DNA from: JAQVSH01 sp964451605
Lineage (GTDB): Bacteria > Bacteroidota > Bacteroidia > Bacteroidales > UBA4181
Assembly (NCBI GenBank): GCA_964451605.1
Contig: CAYVJA010000026.1
Span: 1 to 36,339 of the forward strand
Direction: 5' to 3'
Length of the DNA stretch: 36,339 nt
Shown: positions 8,212 to 16,164 of the stretch, piece by piece
Layout of the letters: every line of letters starts with the position of its first letter
Position numbering within the stretch: the first letter of the stretch is position 1
The notes under the pieces: model-generated
The model's input: the letters and a program-made list of their open reading frames with translations, nothing else
What the model was told of the DNA's origin: nothing
The model's database searches: none
Translations under genes and position numbers: made by a program

Positions 8212-8897
8212 AAGACCCGTCGTGTGTACTCCTTAGTGCCGGTTTGTACCTGCACCATGTAGACTCCTTTGGGAAGGGGCGAGAGGTCGATGGGCGATTC
8301 GACGGCGGTGAGGCTGCGGGTGGCTTTGAGTTGGCCGTTGATGTCGAAAACACGCACTACAGCAGGTTGCAGGAGGTTTTGAACGTGGATGCTCAGCACC
8401 GTTTCGAAGGGGTTGGGATAGAAGTCTATTTCGGAGTCGGAGGCCGGAGCCGGTTGTTGAACAGACCGTAATTGTGCCGTGCGCAGGGAGGACGGAAGGG
8501 GTCCGGGCTGCAGGCGTTGCGAGGCCGATTGCGGAACGGGGGCAATCACAACCCGAACCGGGTTTGCCGGACGGAATCGGGTATCACCGCCCTGGTAGGC
8601 TTCGAGCGAAAGCCAGGTGCCGACCGTAAGAGGTTGATCCAGGTAAAGCGTATCGGCCGAGATGCGGCCTCCGGAACCCGGAAGGGTGCGCCAGCTTACG
8701 GGCAGACCCGAAGAGGCCGAGGCCTGTAAGGGCATACGAACCGTACCGGGAGCCAGGAAGAAGGTGTCGTGAACCGAAATAAACTGCGAACGAAGGGGCA
8801 TCGCCGAAACCCCCTCTTGCGCCGAAGTATGGGAAGCGGCCAGCAAAAAGAGAAGAATCAGTGCAACCGATAACGTGATATGTTGGCGAGAAAACAT
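8199..8897 (-). CDS. Small secreted protein with T9SS type A sorting domain
   Basis: The 232-residue protein has a signal peptide (to about residue 27, SHTSAQ). A middle part (about 40-115) resembles a bacterial Ig-like fold (PVSWRTLPGSGG..., LSLEAYQGGDTRF). A typical Por secretion-system C-terminal domain spans about 155-232: DFYPNPFETVLSIHV, VRVFDINGQL, LPKGVYMVQVQT and a final RRVFKKN. That domain directs export through the type IX secretion system and anchoring at the surface. No catalytic domain is visible, so this is probably a surface adhesin or structural cargo. It is divergent from the 7TM-HD gene. Confidence 0.85.
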   Translation of the reverse strand: MFSRQHITLSVALILLFLLAASHTSAQEGVSAMPLRSQFISVHDTFFLAPGTVRMPLQASASSGLPVSWRTLPGSGGRISADTLYLDQPLTVGTWLSLEAYQGGDTRFRPANPVRVVIAPVPQSASQRLQPGPLPSSLRTAQLRSVQQPAPASDSEIDFYPNPFETVLSIHVQNLLQPAVVRVFDINGQLKATRSLTAVESPIDLSPLPKGVYMVQVQTGTKEYTRRVFKKN

Positions 8898-8972
8898 AAC
8901 TTGCAGTTTACAACGGTAAATTTACGTAATAAAAAGAACAAACGCGTCTAAAAAATTGTTAATTTGTTTACT

Positions 8973-11048
8973 ATGAGACTTCGCGCCTTCTTCGACAAAT
9001 ACAAACAGGAGTGGTGGCCTCTCTTCCTGATGGTGACAGCTGCCCTGTTTCTCACGTTGCTGATCCCCAAGGAGGGCGCCTTCCCCTACGAATTTCAATT
9101 GTCGAAACCCTGGTTACACGAAGCCTACTTTGCCCCTTTCGACATTCCTATCCGTAAAAGCGATGAGGAGATGAAGCGGGAGAAAGATTCGCTGATTCGC
9201 CACATTGTGCCCTATTTTCGGAAGGTGGACGAGTCGGCCAAAGAGATGGCGGCGCTTTTCGAGAAAGAGAGCCGGGCTCTGCTCTACGACAGCCTCTCTT
9301 CAGGGATCCCGCCCGAAGCTGTTAAGACGCTGATTGCTATATCGCGGAACGGGCTCGACGAGGTGTATAACAAAGGCATTCTGGGGCACTACGAACCCCC
9401 GTTCCCGGGCGCATCGGCAGTTACCGCCTCCTTCATGCTTCTGCACAACAATGTGAGTGAGGCCTCCGATACCTCTATGGTGTTCAGCTTACGAAAAGCC
9501 TACGAATATCTTTCGCTCAAAGTGCGCTCCGCTCCGGGGCTTCCCGGCGACTGGTTTCTTAAACAGCTGGATCTGAACCGATATCTTACCGCCAATCTGC
9601 TTTACGACAAAGAGACAACCCAACTGGTTCAAGACGAGAAGATCCGGCTTCACTCCGACACCAAGGGGGTTTTCCCCGCGCAGGCCCTGATTGTGGGGGA
9701 AAACGAGATTGTTAACCGGGAAAAATTCGATATTCTCAGGTCGCTGAAGGCCGAATATGCCGAACAGGGTCAGGCGTTCCGCTCGTCGTGGAAAATTTGG
9801 TTAGGCAACGGAATTATGGTGCTTACCCTACTCTTTTGTCTGCTCTCTTTTCTGCGACACATGCGACCCTCCATACTGCCTAATAAGTACGTCGGATTTA
9901 TTTTCCTGATGGTGGTAACTATGGTTTCCATTGCCATTCTCTGCGTAAACTATAAGGTGCCAAGCCTCTATGTGGTACCCTTCACCATACTTCCCATCGT
10001 GCTGCGGAGCTTTTTCGACGCCCGTACGGCCATCTTTACGCATCTGACAGTCGTTCTGATTGTGGCCTTCTTTGCTCCCAACAGCTTTGAATTTGTGGTG
10101 TTGAATATGGCTGTGGGCGTGGTGGCCACCTTCACCTCCGAATCGATCTATCAGCGGAGTATGCTCTTCTCGGTGGCCATCTACATCACTATCACCTACT
10201 CCGTTCTTTTTTTGGGATTTCAGGCGCTGTACGGCGAGGAGTTCTCGCTGGCTTCGCTTCAACCCCTTGTATGGTTTGTAGCACACGGTTTTTTGGTGCT
10301 GCTCAGCTACTACTTTATCTTCATCTTCGAACGAATCTTCGGTTTTGTATCGAATGTCCGGTTAATAGAGCTGGTCGATTCAAACAACCCGCTTCTTCGA
10401 AAACTATCCGAGAGGGCACCCGGAACGTTTCAACATTCGCTGCAAGTGGCCAATATTGCCGAAGAGGTGGTTCGTGCCATCGGAGGTAACCCTTTGCTGG
10501 TAAGAGCAGGAGCCCTCTATCATGATGTGGGAAAAATTGAAAACCCGCAATATTTTATCGAAAACCAACATGGCGAACTGAACGTACACGATGATGCTCC
10601 CTTCGAGGTAGGTGCAGGCATCATCATTCACCATGTGGAAGCTGGGGTTGAGATGGCTCAAAAAGCACGCATCCCGATACAAATCATCGACTTTATCCGA
10701 ACGCATCACGGCCGGTCGACAGCCCTCTATTTTTACCGCTCCTTCCTGAAAGAGTATCCCGGACGAGAGTCGGAGATTGATAAATTTACCTATCCCGGAC
10801 CCAATCCCACCTCTAAAGAGGGGGTTGTACTCATGATGTCCGATGCAGTGGAGGCGGCCTCCCGCAGTCTGAAAGAACGCACCGGCGAGTCTATTTCCAG
10901 CCTGGTTAATAAGATTGTAGATCAGCAGTTTACAACCGGTCTGTACAACGATGCACCTATTACTTTGCGGGAGGTACAGATGGCCCGGGAAGCCCTCATT
11001 CGTAAGTTGATGAATATTCATCATGTCCGGATTGAATATCCCGAATAA
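8973..11048 (+). CDS. 7TM-HD family phosphohydrolase (PgpH-like, putative c-di-AMP phosphodiesterase)
   Basis: The 691-residue membrane protein has one N-terminal membrane segment (about 17-37), a large extracytoplasmic 7TMR-HDED region (about 40-270), a seven-helix block (about 275-460) and a cytoplasmic HD domain. The metal-binding motif is visible as His488 in FQHSLQVAN and His517-Asp518 in YHDVGKI, followed by HHGRST and YPGPNP. The closest characterised relative is Listeria PgpH, which hydrolyses c-di-AMP; that activity is inferred here. The listed frame extends to a TTG at 8964, but the ATG at 8973 is the natural start. It lies just upstream of the aromatic operon, which has its own promoter. 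Confidence 0.9.
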   Translation: MRLRAFFDKYKQEWWPLFLMVTAALFLTLLIPKEGAFPYEFQLSKPWLHEAYFAPFDIPIRKSDEEMKREKDSLIRHIVPYFRKVDESAKEMAALFEKESRALLYDSLSSGIPPEAVKTLIAISRNGLDEVYNKGILGHYEPPFPGASAVTASFMLLHNNVSEASDTSMVFSLRKAYEYLSLKVRSAPGLPGDWFLKQLDLNRYLTANLLYDKETTQLVQDEKIRLHSDTKGVFPAQALIVGENEIVNREKFDILRSLKAEYAEQGQAFRSSWKIWLGNGIMVLTLLFCLLSFLRHMRPSILPNKYVGFIFLMVVTMVSIAILCVNYKVPSLYVVPFTILPIVLRSFFDARTAIFTHLTVVLIVAFFAPNSFEFVVLNMAVGVVATFTSESIYQRSMLFSVAIYITITYSVLFLGFQALYGEEFSLASLQPLVWFVAHGFLVLLSYYFIFIFERIFGFVSNVRLIELVDSNNPLLRKLSERAPGTFQHSLQVANIAEEVVRAIGGNPLLVRAGALYHDVGKIENPQYFIENQHGELNVHDDAPFEVGAGIIIHHVEAGVEMAQKARIPIQIIDFIRTHHGRSTALYFYRSFLKEYPGRESEIDKFTYPGPNPTSKEGVVLMMSDAVEAASRSLKERTGESISSLVNKIVDQQFTTGLYNDAPITLREVQMAREALIRKLMNIHHVRIEYPE

Positions 11049-11061
11049 AAAAAATGTGCGT

Positions 11062-11094
11062 TTTGTTGTTTATTTAAAAAAACCTATACATTTG
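11062..11094 (+). promoter_or_regulatory. Promoter of the aromatic amino acid operon
   Basis: TTTG (11062-11065) and TACATTTG (11087-11094) are separated by 21 bases and match the Bacteroidota consensus TTTG-N19-21-TAnnTTTG. Transcription should begin near 11100, about 12 bases before the leader-peptide ATG. It is one of the best promoter matches in the window. Confidence 0.8.
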
Positions 11095-11112
11095 CATCGT
11101 CAAACATCGCAT

Positions 11113-11217
11113 ATGACTCAGTTGGTACAATACGAAGAGACTCCCTCCCGGTTCAGTGATTTCCTGAACTGGTTCGGTTTTTATTTTTATTACGCTCAGA
11201 AAAAAATTCGGGAGTAG
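11113..11217 (+). CDS. Phe/Tyr-rich leader peptide of the aromatic operon attenuator
   Basis: This 34-codon reading frame (ATG to TAG) lies between the promoter and an intrinsic terminator. Residues 14-27 hold five Phe, three Tyr and one Trp (Phe14, Phe17, Trp20, Phe21, Phe23, Tyr24, Phe25, Tyr26, Tyr27), with the dense stretch NWFGFYFYYA. The next large gene encodes prephenate dehydratase and the operon's pathway leads to Phe and Tyr. By analogy with pheL-type leaders, ribosome stalling at these codons when Phe- or Tyr-tRNA is scarce would favour transcription of the operon. The peptide itself has no expected function. No recognised protein family matches it. It is too short to be called by most gene finders. 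Confidence 0.85.
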   Translation: MTQLVQYEETPSRFSDFLNWFGFYFYYAQKKIRE

Positions 11218-11258
11218 CTTCTGTGTATCCATACAAATAGCAATGGAAGGGCCCCGAA
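11207..11258 (+). promoter_or_regulatory. Proposed antiterminator pairing in the aromatic leader
   Basis: TTCGGG (11207-11212, inside the last leader codons) is complementary to CCCGAA (11253-11258, in the left arm of the terminator). CTTC (11218-11221) can also pair with GAAG (11246-11249). A ribosome stalled on the Phe/Tyr codons would leave 11207-11221 free to form this structure and break the terminator. A ribosome reaching the stop at 11217 would cover it. The pairing is short and is an inference. Confidence 0.5.
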
Positions 11259-11280
11259 AAATTTTCGGGGCCTTTTTTTT
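11250..11280 (+). terminator. Intrinsic terminator of the attenuator
   Basis: GGCCCCGAAAA (11250-11260) pairs with TTTTCGGGGCC (11262-11272), followed directly by eight T. It is a strong rho-independent terminator placed 33 bases after the leader stop and 67 bases before the pheA ATG, so it must be read through for the operon to be expressed. Confidence 0.9.
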
Positions 11281-11347
11281 GCTCTCTGCCCGGATACAAA
11301 GCACAAAGGAAAACAGTTTTTACGCAACACGAAATAGAGTACAGAAA

Positions 11348-12232
11348 ATGAATACAGATACCAAATTGCCCAATGAGGGCGTCGGACAAGCCATTCCTAA
11401 GGTGGCTATTTTGGGAGGATACGGCACTTTCCACGAGATTGCAGCCCAATTCTATTTCGATAACGACCAGATAGCTATTCTGCCCAGCAGCACCTTTAAC
11501 GAGCTGTTTCGGAGTCTCTCCGAGAAGGAGGCCGACTACGGAATCACTGCCATAGAGAACTCGGTGGCCGGCAGCATCCTGCCCAACTACACCCTGCTGC
11601 AGGAGGCATCGCTGCCCATTGTTGGAGAGATCTACCTGCGTATTTCGCAGAACCTGCTGGCCTTGCCCGGACAGCAGCTCGAAGATCTCAGAGAGGTCTA
11701 CTCCCATCCTATGGCCATTTTGCAGTGCCGGCCCTTCTTCGAAAAGTATCCCCACATTAAACTGATCGATGCCGCCGATACGGCTACCTCCGCCCGCGAC
11801 CTGAGCCTCCATAACCGCAAAGGGGTGGGTGCCATTGCCAGTATCCGGGCGGCAGAGAAGTATAACCTCAACGTTCTGCAGCGAAATATCGAGTCGAACA
11901 AAAAGAACTACACCCGTTTTCTGATCTTGCGCGACCTGAATGGTCGAGGATACGAAAACCCGGACTCAGAAAAGGCCTCTGTCCACTTTGCGCTGGCGCA
12001 CGCCATCGGCAGCCTGGCCAAGGTACTTTCCATTATCTCCTATTTCGATATCAACCTCTCGAAGATTCAGTCGCTTCCCATTCCGGGAAAAGATTGGGAA
12101 TATATGTTCTACGCCGATCTCGAGTACAAAGAGTACGAACGATACCGGCAAGCCATCCAGACCATCCAGCCCTTCGTGAAAGATTTCAAAATTTTGGGTG
12201 AGTACCGCAAGGGCAAAGTTGTATCCGAATAA
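11348..12232 (+). CDS. pheA: Prephenate dehydratase
   Basis: The 294-residue enzyme converts prephenate to phenylpyruvate, the last committed step to phenylalanine. The catalytic domain (about 18-200) shows GGYGTFHEIAAQ, the AIENSVAG motif and NYTRFLIL with the family's Thr-Arg-Phe. A C-terminal ACT domain (about 215-290) follows, but the usual ESRP Phe-binding motif reads QSLPIPGKDWEY, so feedback behaviour may differ. There is no fused chorismate mutase; that activity is on the next gene. An in-frame ATG at 11243 would place the terminator inside the gene, so the start at 11348 is chosen. It is the first structural gene of the operon, 24 bases before the DAHP synthase gene. Confidence 0.93.
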   Translation: MNTDTKLPNEGVGQAIPKVAILGGYGTFHEIAAQFYFDNDQIAILPSSTFNELFRSLSEKEADYGITAIENSVAGSILPNYTLLQEASLPIVGEIYLRISQNLLALPGQQLEDLREVYSHPMAILQCRPFFEKYPHIKLIDAADTATSARDLSLHNRKGVGAIASIRAAEKYNLNVLQRNIESNKKNYTRFLILRDLNGRGYENPDSEKASVHFALAHAIGSLAKVLSIISYFDINLSKIQSLPIPGKDWEYMFYADLEYKEYERYRQAIQTIQPFVKDFKILGEYRKGKVVSE

Positions 12233-12256
12233 TAACTACCTTTATCTATAGACACT

Positions 12257-13360
12257 ATGAGCATTACATTGAATTTATCGAAAGAGCTTTTCGCAGGAAT
12301 CTACAACAGCCGACCCTATATCATTGCCGGCCCGTGCAGCGCCGAAACAGAGGAACAGGTGCTGGCTACTGCACGTCAACTTGCCGCCGGCGGAGTGAAA
12401 ATATTCCGCGCCGGAATCTGGAAACCCCGTACCCGCCCCAATTCGTTCGAGGGCATCGGATCGGAAGGCCTTCCCTGGCTTAGAAAAGTAAAAGAGGAGA
12501 CCGGTATGTTGATTGCCACCGAAGTGGCCAATGCCAAACACGTGTACGAGTCGTTGAAATTCGGCGTCGATATTTTGTGGATCGGCGCCCGCACTTCGGC
12601 AAATCCGTTTGCTGTGCAGGAGATTGCCGATGCAGTGAAAGGTCTTGACATCCCTATGTTTGTGAAAAACCCGGTGAACCCCGACCTTGAGCTCTGGATC
12701 GGTGCCCTCGAACGGCTCAACGGCGCCGGCATTACCCGCCTGGCTGCTGTACACAGAGGTTTCTCCTCTATGGGAAATGCCACCTACCGAAACGAACCGC
12801 AATGGCAGATACCCATTGAGTTACGCAGACGTATACCCCAATTGCCCATTCTGATTGATCCCAGCCATATTGGCGGGAAGCGCGAACTGATTCAAGAACT
12901 TTCGCAACAGGCCATGGACCTTCTGTTCGACGGACTGATGATTGAGGCCCATATCAACCCTGCCGAGGCCTGGTCGGATGCCGCACAGCAACTTACCCCG
13001 GCTCAATTACACCAGATGGTGAATCGTCTGGTAATCCGTCAATCGGATGTCGAGGGCGGAAACGCGGTGACACTCGAAGAGTTGCGTACCCAGATTGACG
13101 CTTTCGACGACCAGGTACTCGATGTACTGGCAAAACGTATGAAGGTGGCCGACCAGATTGGATGGTTCAAGAAACAGCACAATATCACCATTCTGCAAAC
13201 CACCCGATGGGATCAGATCCTGACCCGCCGAACCGATATGGCATTGGCAAAAGGGTTGAGTCGTGAATTCACCTCCGATATTTTCAGAGCCATTCACGAG
13301 GAGTCTATCAGCCATCAAAACAAGATTATGAACGAAGAGCCCGGTGCTCCCGAAGCATAA
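12257..13360 (+). CDS. Bifunctional DAHP synthase / chorismate mutase (AroQ type)
   Basis: The 367-residue fusion has an N-terminal beta-type 3-deoxy-7-phosphoheptulonate synthase (about 1-260: AGPCSAET, FRAGIWKPRTRPNSFEG, IDPSHIGGKRE). The C-terminal helical chorismate mutase spans about 270-360 (LEELRTQIDAFDDQVLDVLAKRM). It thus catalyses both the first step of the shikimate pathway and the step from chorismate to prephenate. In this arrangement the mutase part often also serves as the allosteric site for prephenate or Tyr/Phe. It is followed 5 bases later by aroB, indicating tight co-transcription. Confidence 0.93.
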   Translation: MSITLNLSKELFAGIYNSRPYIIAGPCSAETEEQVLATARQLAAGGVKIFRAGIWKPRTRPNSFEGIGSEGLPWLRKVKEETGMLIATEVANAKHVYESLKFGVDILWIGARTSANPFAVQEIADAVKGLDIPMFVKNPVNPDLELWIGALERLNGAGITRLAAVHRGFSSMGNATYRNEPQWQIPIELRRRIPQLPILIDPSHIGGKRELIQELSQQAMDLLFDGLMIEAHINPAEAWSDAAQQLTPAQLHQMVNRLVIRQSDVEGGNAVTLEELRTQIDAFDDQVLDVLAKRMKVADQIGWFKKQHNITILQTTRWDQILTRRTDMALAKGLSREFTSDIFRAIHEESISHQNKIMNEEPGAPEA

Positions 13361-13365
13361 AAGTT

Positions 13366-14409
13366 ATGAATCGCATAGAAATTCATACCTCTCAAGGCCT
13401 TTCAACCATCTATGTGGGCGAAGGAATGACACGGCTTTCTGAATATCTTCCTGCCCAAAAACGGGTTGTGGTGATCACAGACAGCAACCTCTTTGCTCAC
13501 TATGGCAGCCTTCTCTCGGCATGGCCCACTATTGTTACCGAACCGGGCGAAGCGCACAAAACCATGGATACACTCCGGATGATTTACGGTAAACTGGCCG
13601 AACTGAATGCCGACCGTAACACGTTTCTGTTGGGAGTCGGGGGCGGTATCGTAACCGATATCACCGGTATGGTGGCTGCCACCTGGATGCGGGGTGTCGA
13701 CTTCGGCTTTGTCTCTACAACACTGTTATCGCAGGTTGATGCCAGCGTCGGGGGCAAGAACGGGGTCAACTTTGAAGGGTACAAAAACATGATTGGCACC
13801 TTTCTCCAGCCACGCTGGGTGCTTTGCGATATTGGCAGCCTCTCTACTCTGGGCGATACAGAGTTCCGCCAGGGATTTGCCGAAATTATCAAAGCTGCAG
13901 CCATCCTGGATCCGGCACTCTTTGCCTACCTCGAAACCCATGCCGAAGAAGCACTTAACCGCAATCCCGACGTGTTGCGCCATATCATTGGCACAGCCAT
14001 TTCGTTAAAGGCGGGAGTGGTGCAACGCGACGAAAAAGAGAGTGGCGAGAGGCGAATCCTGAACTTTGGACACACTTTTGGCCATGCGCTGGAAAAGTTG
14101 ACACAGATGCCTCACGGCGATGCAGTTTCGGTGGGAATGGTAATGGCAGCGCGCGTTTCGGCGCATTTGTCGCTCCTCTCGCCCGGTGAAGCCGAGCGGC
14201 TCACAAGGCTCATATCCCTTTACCGGCTTCCGGTAACCTTATCGCTACAGATGATGGATCTGACAGAAATCATGCTAAAAGATAAAAAGAAGGAGAACGA
14301 TAGCCTGAATCTGGTACTTTTGCATCAGATAGGTACCGCCGGGATACATAAGATACCGGTACAAGAGTTGCCATCGTTGTTCGAAAACGTTGTTCAATCT
14401 ACCCTTTAG
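13366..14409 (+). CDS. aroB: 3-dehydroquinate synthase
   Basis: The 347-residue protein matches AroB over its full length. The NAD-binding GVGGGIVTDITGMVAATWMRG is present, as are STTLLSQVDASVGGKNGVN and the metal-binding LNFGHTFGHALE with a downstream HGDAVSVGMV. It converts DAHP to 3-dehydroquinate, shikimate step two. It sits 5 bases after the DAHP synthase gene and 5 bases before aroD. Confidence 0.95.
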   Translation: MNRIEIHTSQGLSTIYVGEGMTRLSEYLPAQKRVVVITDSNLFAHYGSLLSAWPTIVTEPGEAHKTMDTLRMIYGKLAELNADRNTFLLGVGGGIVTDITGMVAATWMRGVDFGFVSTTLLSQVDASVGGKNGVNFEGYKNMIGTFLQPRWVLCDIGSLSTLGDTEFRQGFAEIIKAAAILDPALFAYLETHAEEALNRNPDVLRHIIGTAISLKAGVVQRDEKESGERRILNFGHTFGHALEKLTQMPHGDAVSVGMVMAARVSAHLSLLSPGEAERLTRLISLYRLPVTLSLQMMDLTEIMLKDKKKENDSLNLVLLHQIGTAGIHKIPVQELPSLFENVVQSTL

Positions 14410-14414
14410 CTATT

Positions 14415-15059
14415 ATGATCTGTGTCAGTATTGCCAATATGGACCGCGATGCCTGTCTGAGCCTGGTATCGGACTTTCGAGTGGTCGAGATTCGTCTTGA
14501 TCTGTTAGATCTTACCGCCGACGATATGGCTTCCATCACCCAAAAAGCTCGCTGCTGGGTGGCCACTTGCCGGCCGGGGACCTACAGCCCCGAAAAGCGA
14601 ATGGAGCAACTCACGCAGGCCATAGAGGCGGGAGCCTCGTATGTTGACATCGAATATGAGTCGGTTCCGGTTTTCAGAGAACCCTTGGTAAAACTGGCAC
14701 GAAGCAAAGGATGTAAAGTGATGATTTCGTACCACGACTACAAACATACGCCTAACCGCGAAACCTTATGCCGGATTATCCGTCAGTCGTTTAACATGGG
14801 AGCCGACCGGGTAAAACTGGCCACTATGGCCAACTCAAAGGCCGACTCTGCCCGAATACTCTCGCTCTACGACGATTTCGACCGGCTTCTGGCCTTTGCC
14901 ATGGGGAAAGAGGGACGTATTTCCCGTCTGTCTGCCCCCCTGCTGGGTGCCGACTTCACCTATGCCTCGGCCGGCGAGGGAGCCGAAACCGCTCCGGGAC
15001 AGTTCACAGCCTCGCAACTTGAGACAATCTACGCTATGGTAGATCCTCAGACAACCTGA
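14415..15059 (+). CDS. aroD: 3-dehydroquinate dehydratase, type I
   Basis: The 214-residue protein is of the type I (Schiff-base) class: EIRLDLLDL at 25-33, DIEYE, the catalytic pair His107 (ISYHDY) and Lys134 (RVKLATMA), and the C-terminal SRLSAPLLGADFTYAS. It converts 3-dehydroquinate to 3-dehydroshikimate. Many bacteria use an unrelated type II enzyme (AroQ), so the class is worth noting. It directly follows aroB (5 bases) and precedes aroC by 52 bases. Confidence 0.93.
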   Translation: MICVSIANMDRDACLSLVSDFRVVEIRLDLLDLTADDMASITQKARCWVATCRPGTYSPEKRMEQLTQAIEAGASYVDIEYESVPVFREPLVKLARSKGCKVMISYHDYKHTPNRETLCRIIRQSFNMGADRVKLATMANSKADSARILSLYDDFDRLLAFAMGKEGRISRLSAPLLGADFTYASAGEGAETAPGQFTASQLETIYAMVDPQTT

Positions 15060-15111
15060 CCCATCAACCGGGCGGAGGGCTCCGGCCCCACTGCCACATA
15101 TGTACGCAGAA

Positions 15112-16113
15112 ATGAACACATTTGGACGACTTTTTATCGTTTCTATTTTCGGCGAATCGCATGGAAACGGCGTAGGAATTACCCTCGACGGCTGCCCCCC
15201 GGGTATGCCTCTCTCGGAAGATGAGTTCTTTACCGATATGCAACGGCGGAAAAGTGGCGCCAGAGGCACCACCCCCCGTACAGAAGAGGATATGCCGAAA
15301 ATCCTTACCGGATGCTTCGAAGGAAAAACCACCGGGGCTCCTCTCACCCTCTATATCGAGAATAAAAACACCCGTTCGAGCGATTACGGCCGCTTCCGGG
15401 AGTTTCCGCGGCCCGGCCATGCCGATTTCACCGCCATGCACAAATATTTCGGGTTCGACGACTTCCGCGGCAGCGGACACTTCTCGGGCAGACTTACCTC
15501 GGCCATCACTGCAGCCGGAGTGGTTGCAAAAAAGATCATTGCTCCGGTCTCTATTCAGGCATCCATCCTGGAAATAGGCGGACACAAACGATGGCAGGAG
15601 GCTCTGGATCAGGCCATTGCCGATCACGACTCACTGGGCGGCCTTTTGGAGTGCCGGGTGAACGGTCTTCCTGTCGGGTTGGGCGAACCCTTCTTCGACA
15701 GTGTTGAGGCAGTTATCAGCCATCTTATCTTCTCCATTCCTGCTGTCAGAGCCATTGAATTCGGCACCGGGTTTGGTGCCGCCCGTATGCGGGGATCCGA
15801 GCACAACGACCCTATCATCGGCCTCGACGGAACCACCGGCACTAACCATGCAGCCGGGGTGAACGGAGGCATTACCAACGGAAACGAACTCTATTTTCGG
15901 ATTGCGGTGAAACCCACCTCCTCCATTGGCCGGCCACAGGAGACCATGCATTTCCCGTCGGGAAAAGTACAGACTCTCACCGTTGAAGGGCGACACGACG
16001 CCTGTATCTCGCTTCGGGTTCCACCGGTACTCGAGGCAATGACTGCCATCGGGCTGGCCGACCTCTGGCTGATGCGTCAAGCGCAAAAACCCTGGTCGCC
16101 ATCGCAATCCTAA
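15112..16113 (+). CDS. aroC: Chorismate synthase, divergent short form
   Basis: The 333-residue protein starts MNTFGRLFIVSIFGESHG, typical for AroC; an ATG 12 bases upstream is less likely. It converts EPSP to chorismate using reduced FMN. Conserved parts include RPGHADFT, the MRGSEHND segment and GRHDACISLRVPPVLEAM. The usual GGGRSSARET motif is replaced by GSGHFSGRLT, a form I associate with clostridial enzymes rather than with typical Bacteroidota AroC. The protein is also shorter than the usual length of about 355. This suggests a transferred or second AroC lineage; comparison is from memory, so the origin is tentative. Confidence 0.9.
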   Translation: MNTFGRLFIVSIFGESHGNGVGITLDGCPPGMPLSEDEFFTDMQRRKSGARGTTPRTEEDMPKILTGCFEGKTTGAPLTLYIENKNTRSSDYGRFREFPRPGHADFTAMHKYFGFDDFRGSGHFSGRLTSAITAAGVVAKKIIAPVSIQASILEIGGHKRWQEALDQAIADHDSLGGLLECRVNGLPVGLGEPFFDSVEAVISHLIFSIPAVRAIEFGTGFGAARMRGSEHNDPIIGLDGTTGTNHAAGVNGGITNGNELYFRIAVKPTSSIGRPQETMHFPSGKVQTLTVEGRHDACISLRVPPVLEAMTAIGLADLWLMRQAQKPWSPSQS

Positions 16114-16164
16114 ACGCCTGATTCTTTTTCCCTTTTCCCCCTACCAATCTATTAAAACTCCTTT

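Noticed and set aside
8916..8925. Palindrome GTAAATTTAC between the T9SS gene and the 7TM-HD gene as a shared divergent promoter
   Set aside because: It is a 10-base AT-rich palindrome with only partial match to the -7 box and no correctly spaced -33 element, so chance is likely.
11023..11217. A 64-codon frame upstream of and including the leader peptide
   Set aside because: It begins inside the preceding phosphodiesterase gene and before the promoter, so it would not be on the operon transcript. Only the part from the ATG at 11113 is supported.
11243..12232. Longer pheA starting at an ATG at 11243
   Set aside because: The added 35 residues would encode the terminator hairpin and its T-tract, and they have no PheA similarity; the start at 11348 fits the family.
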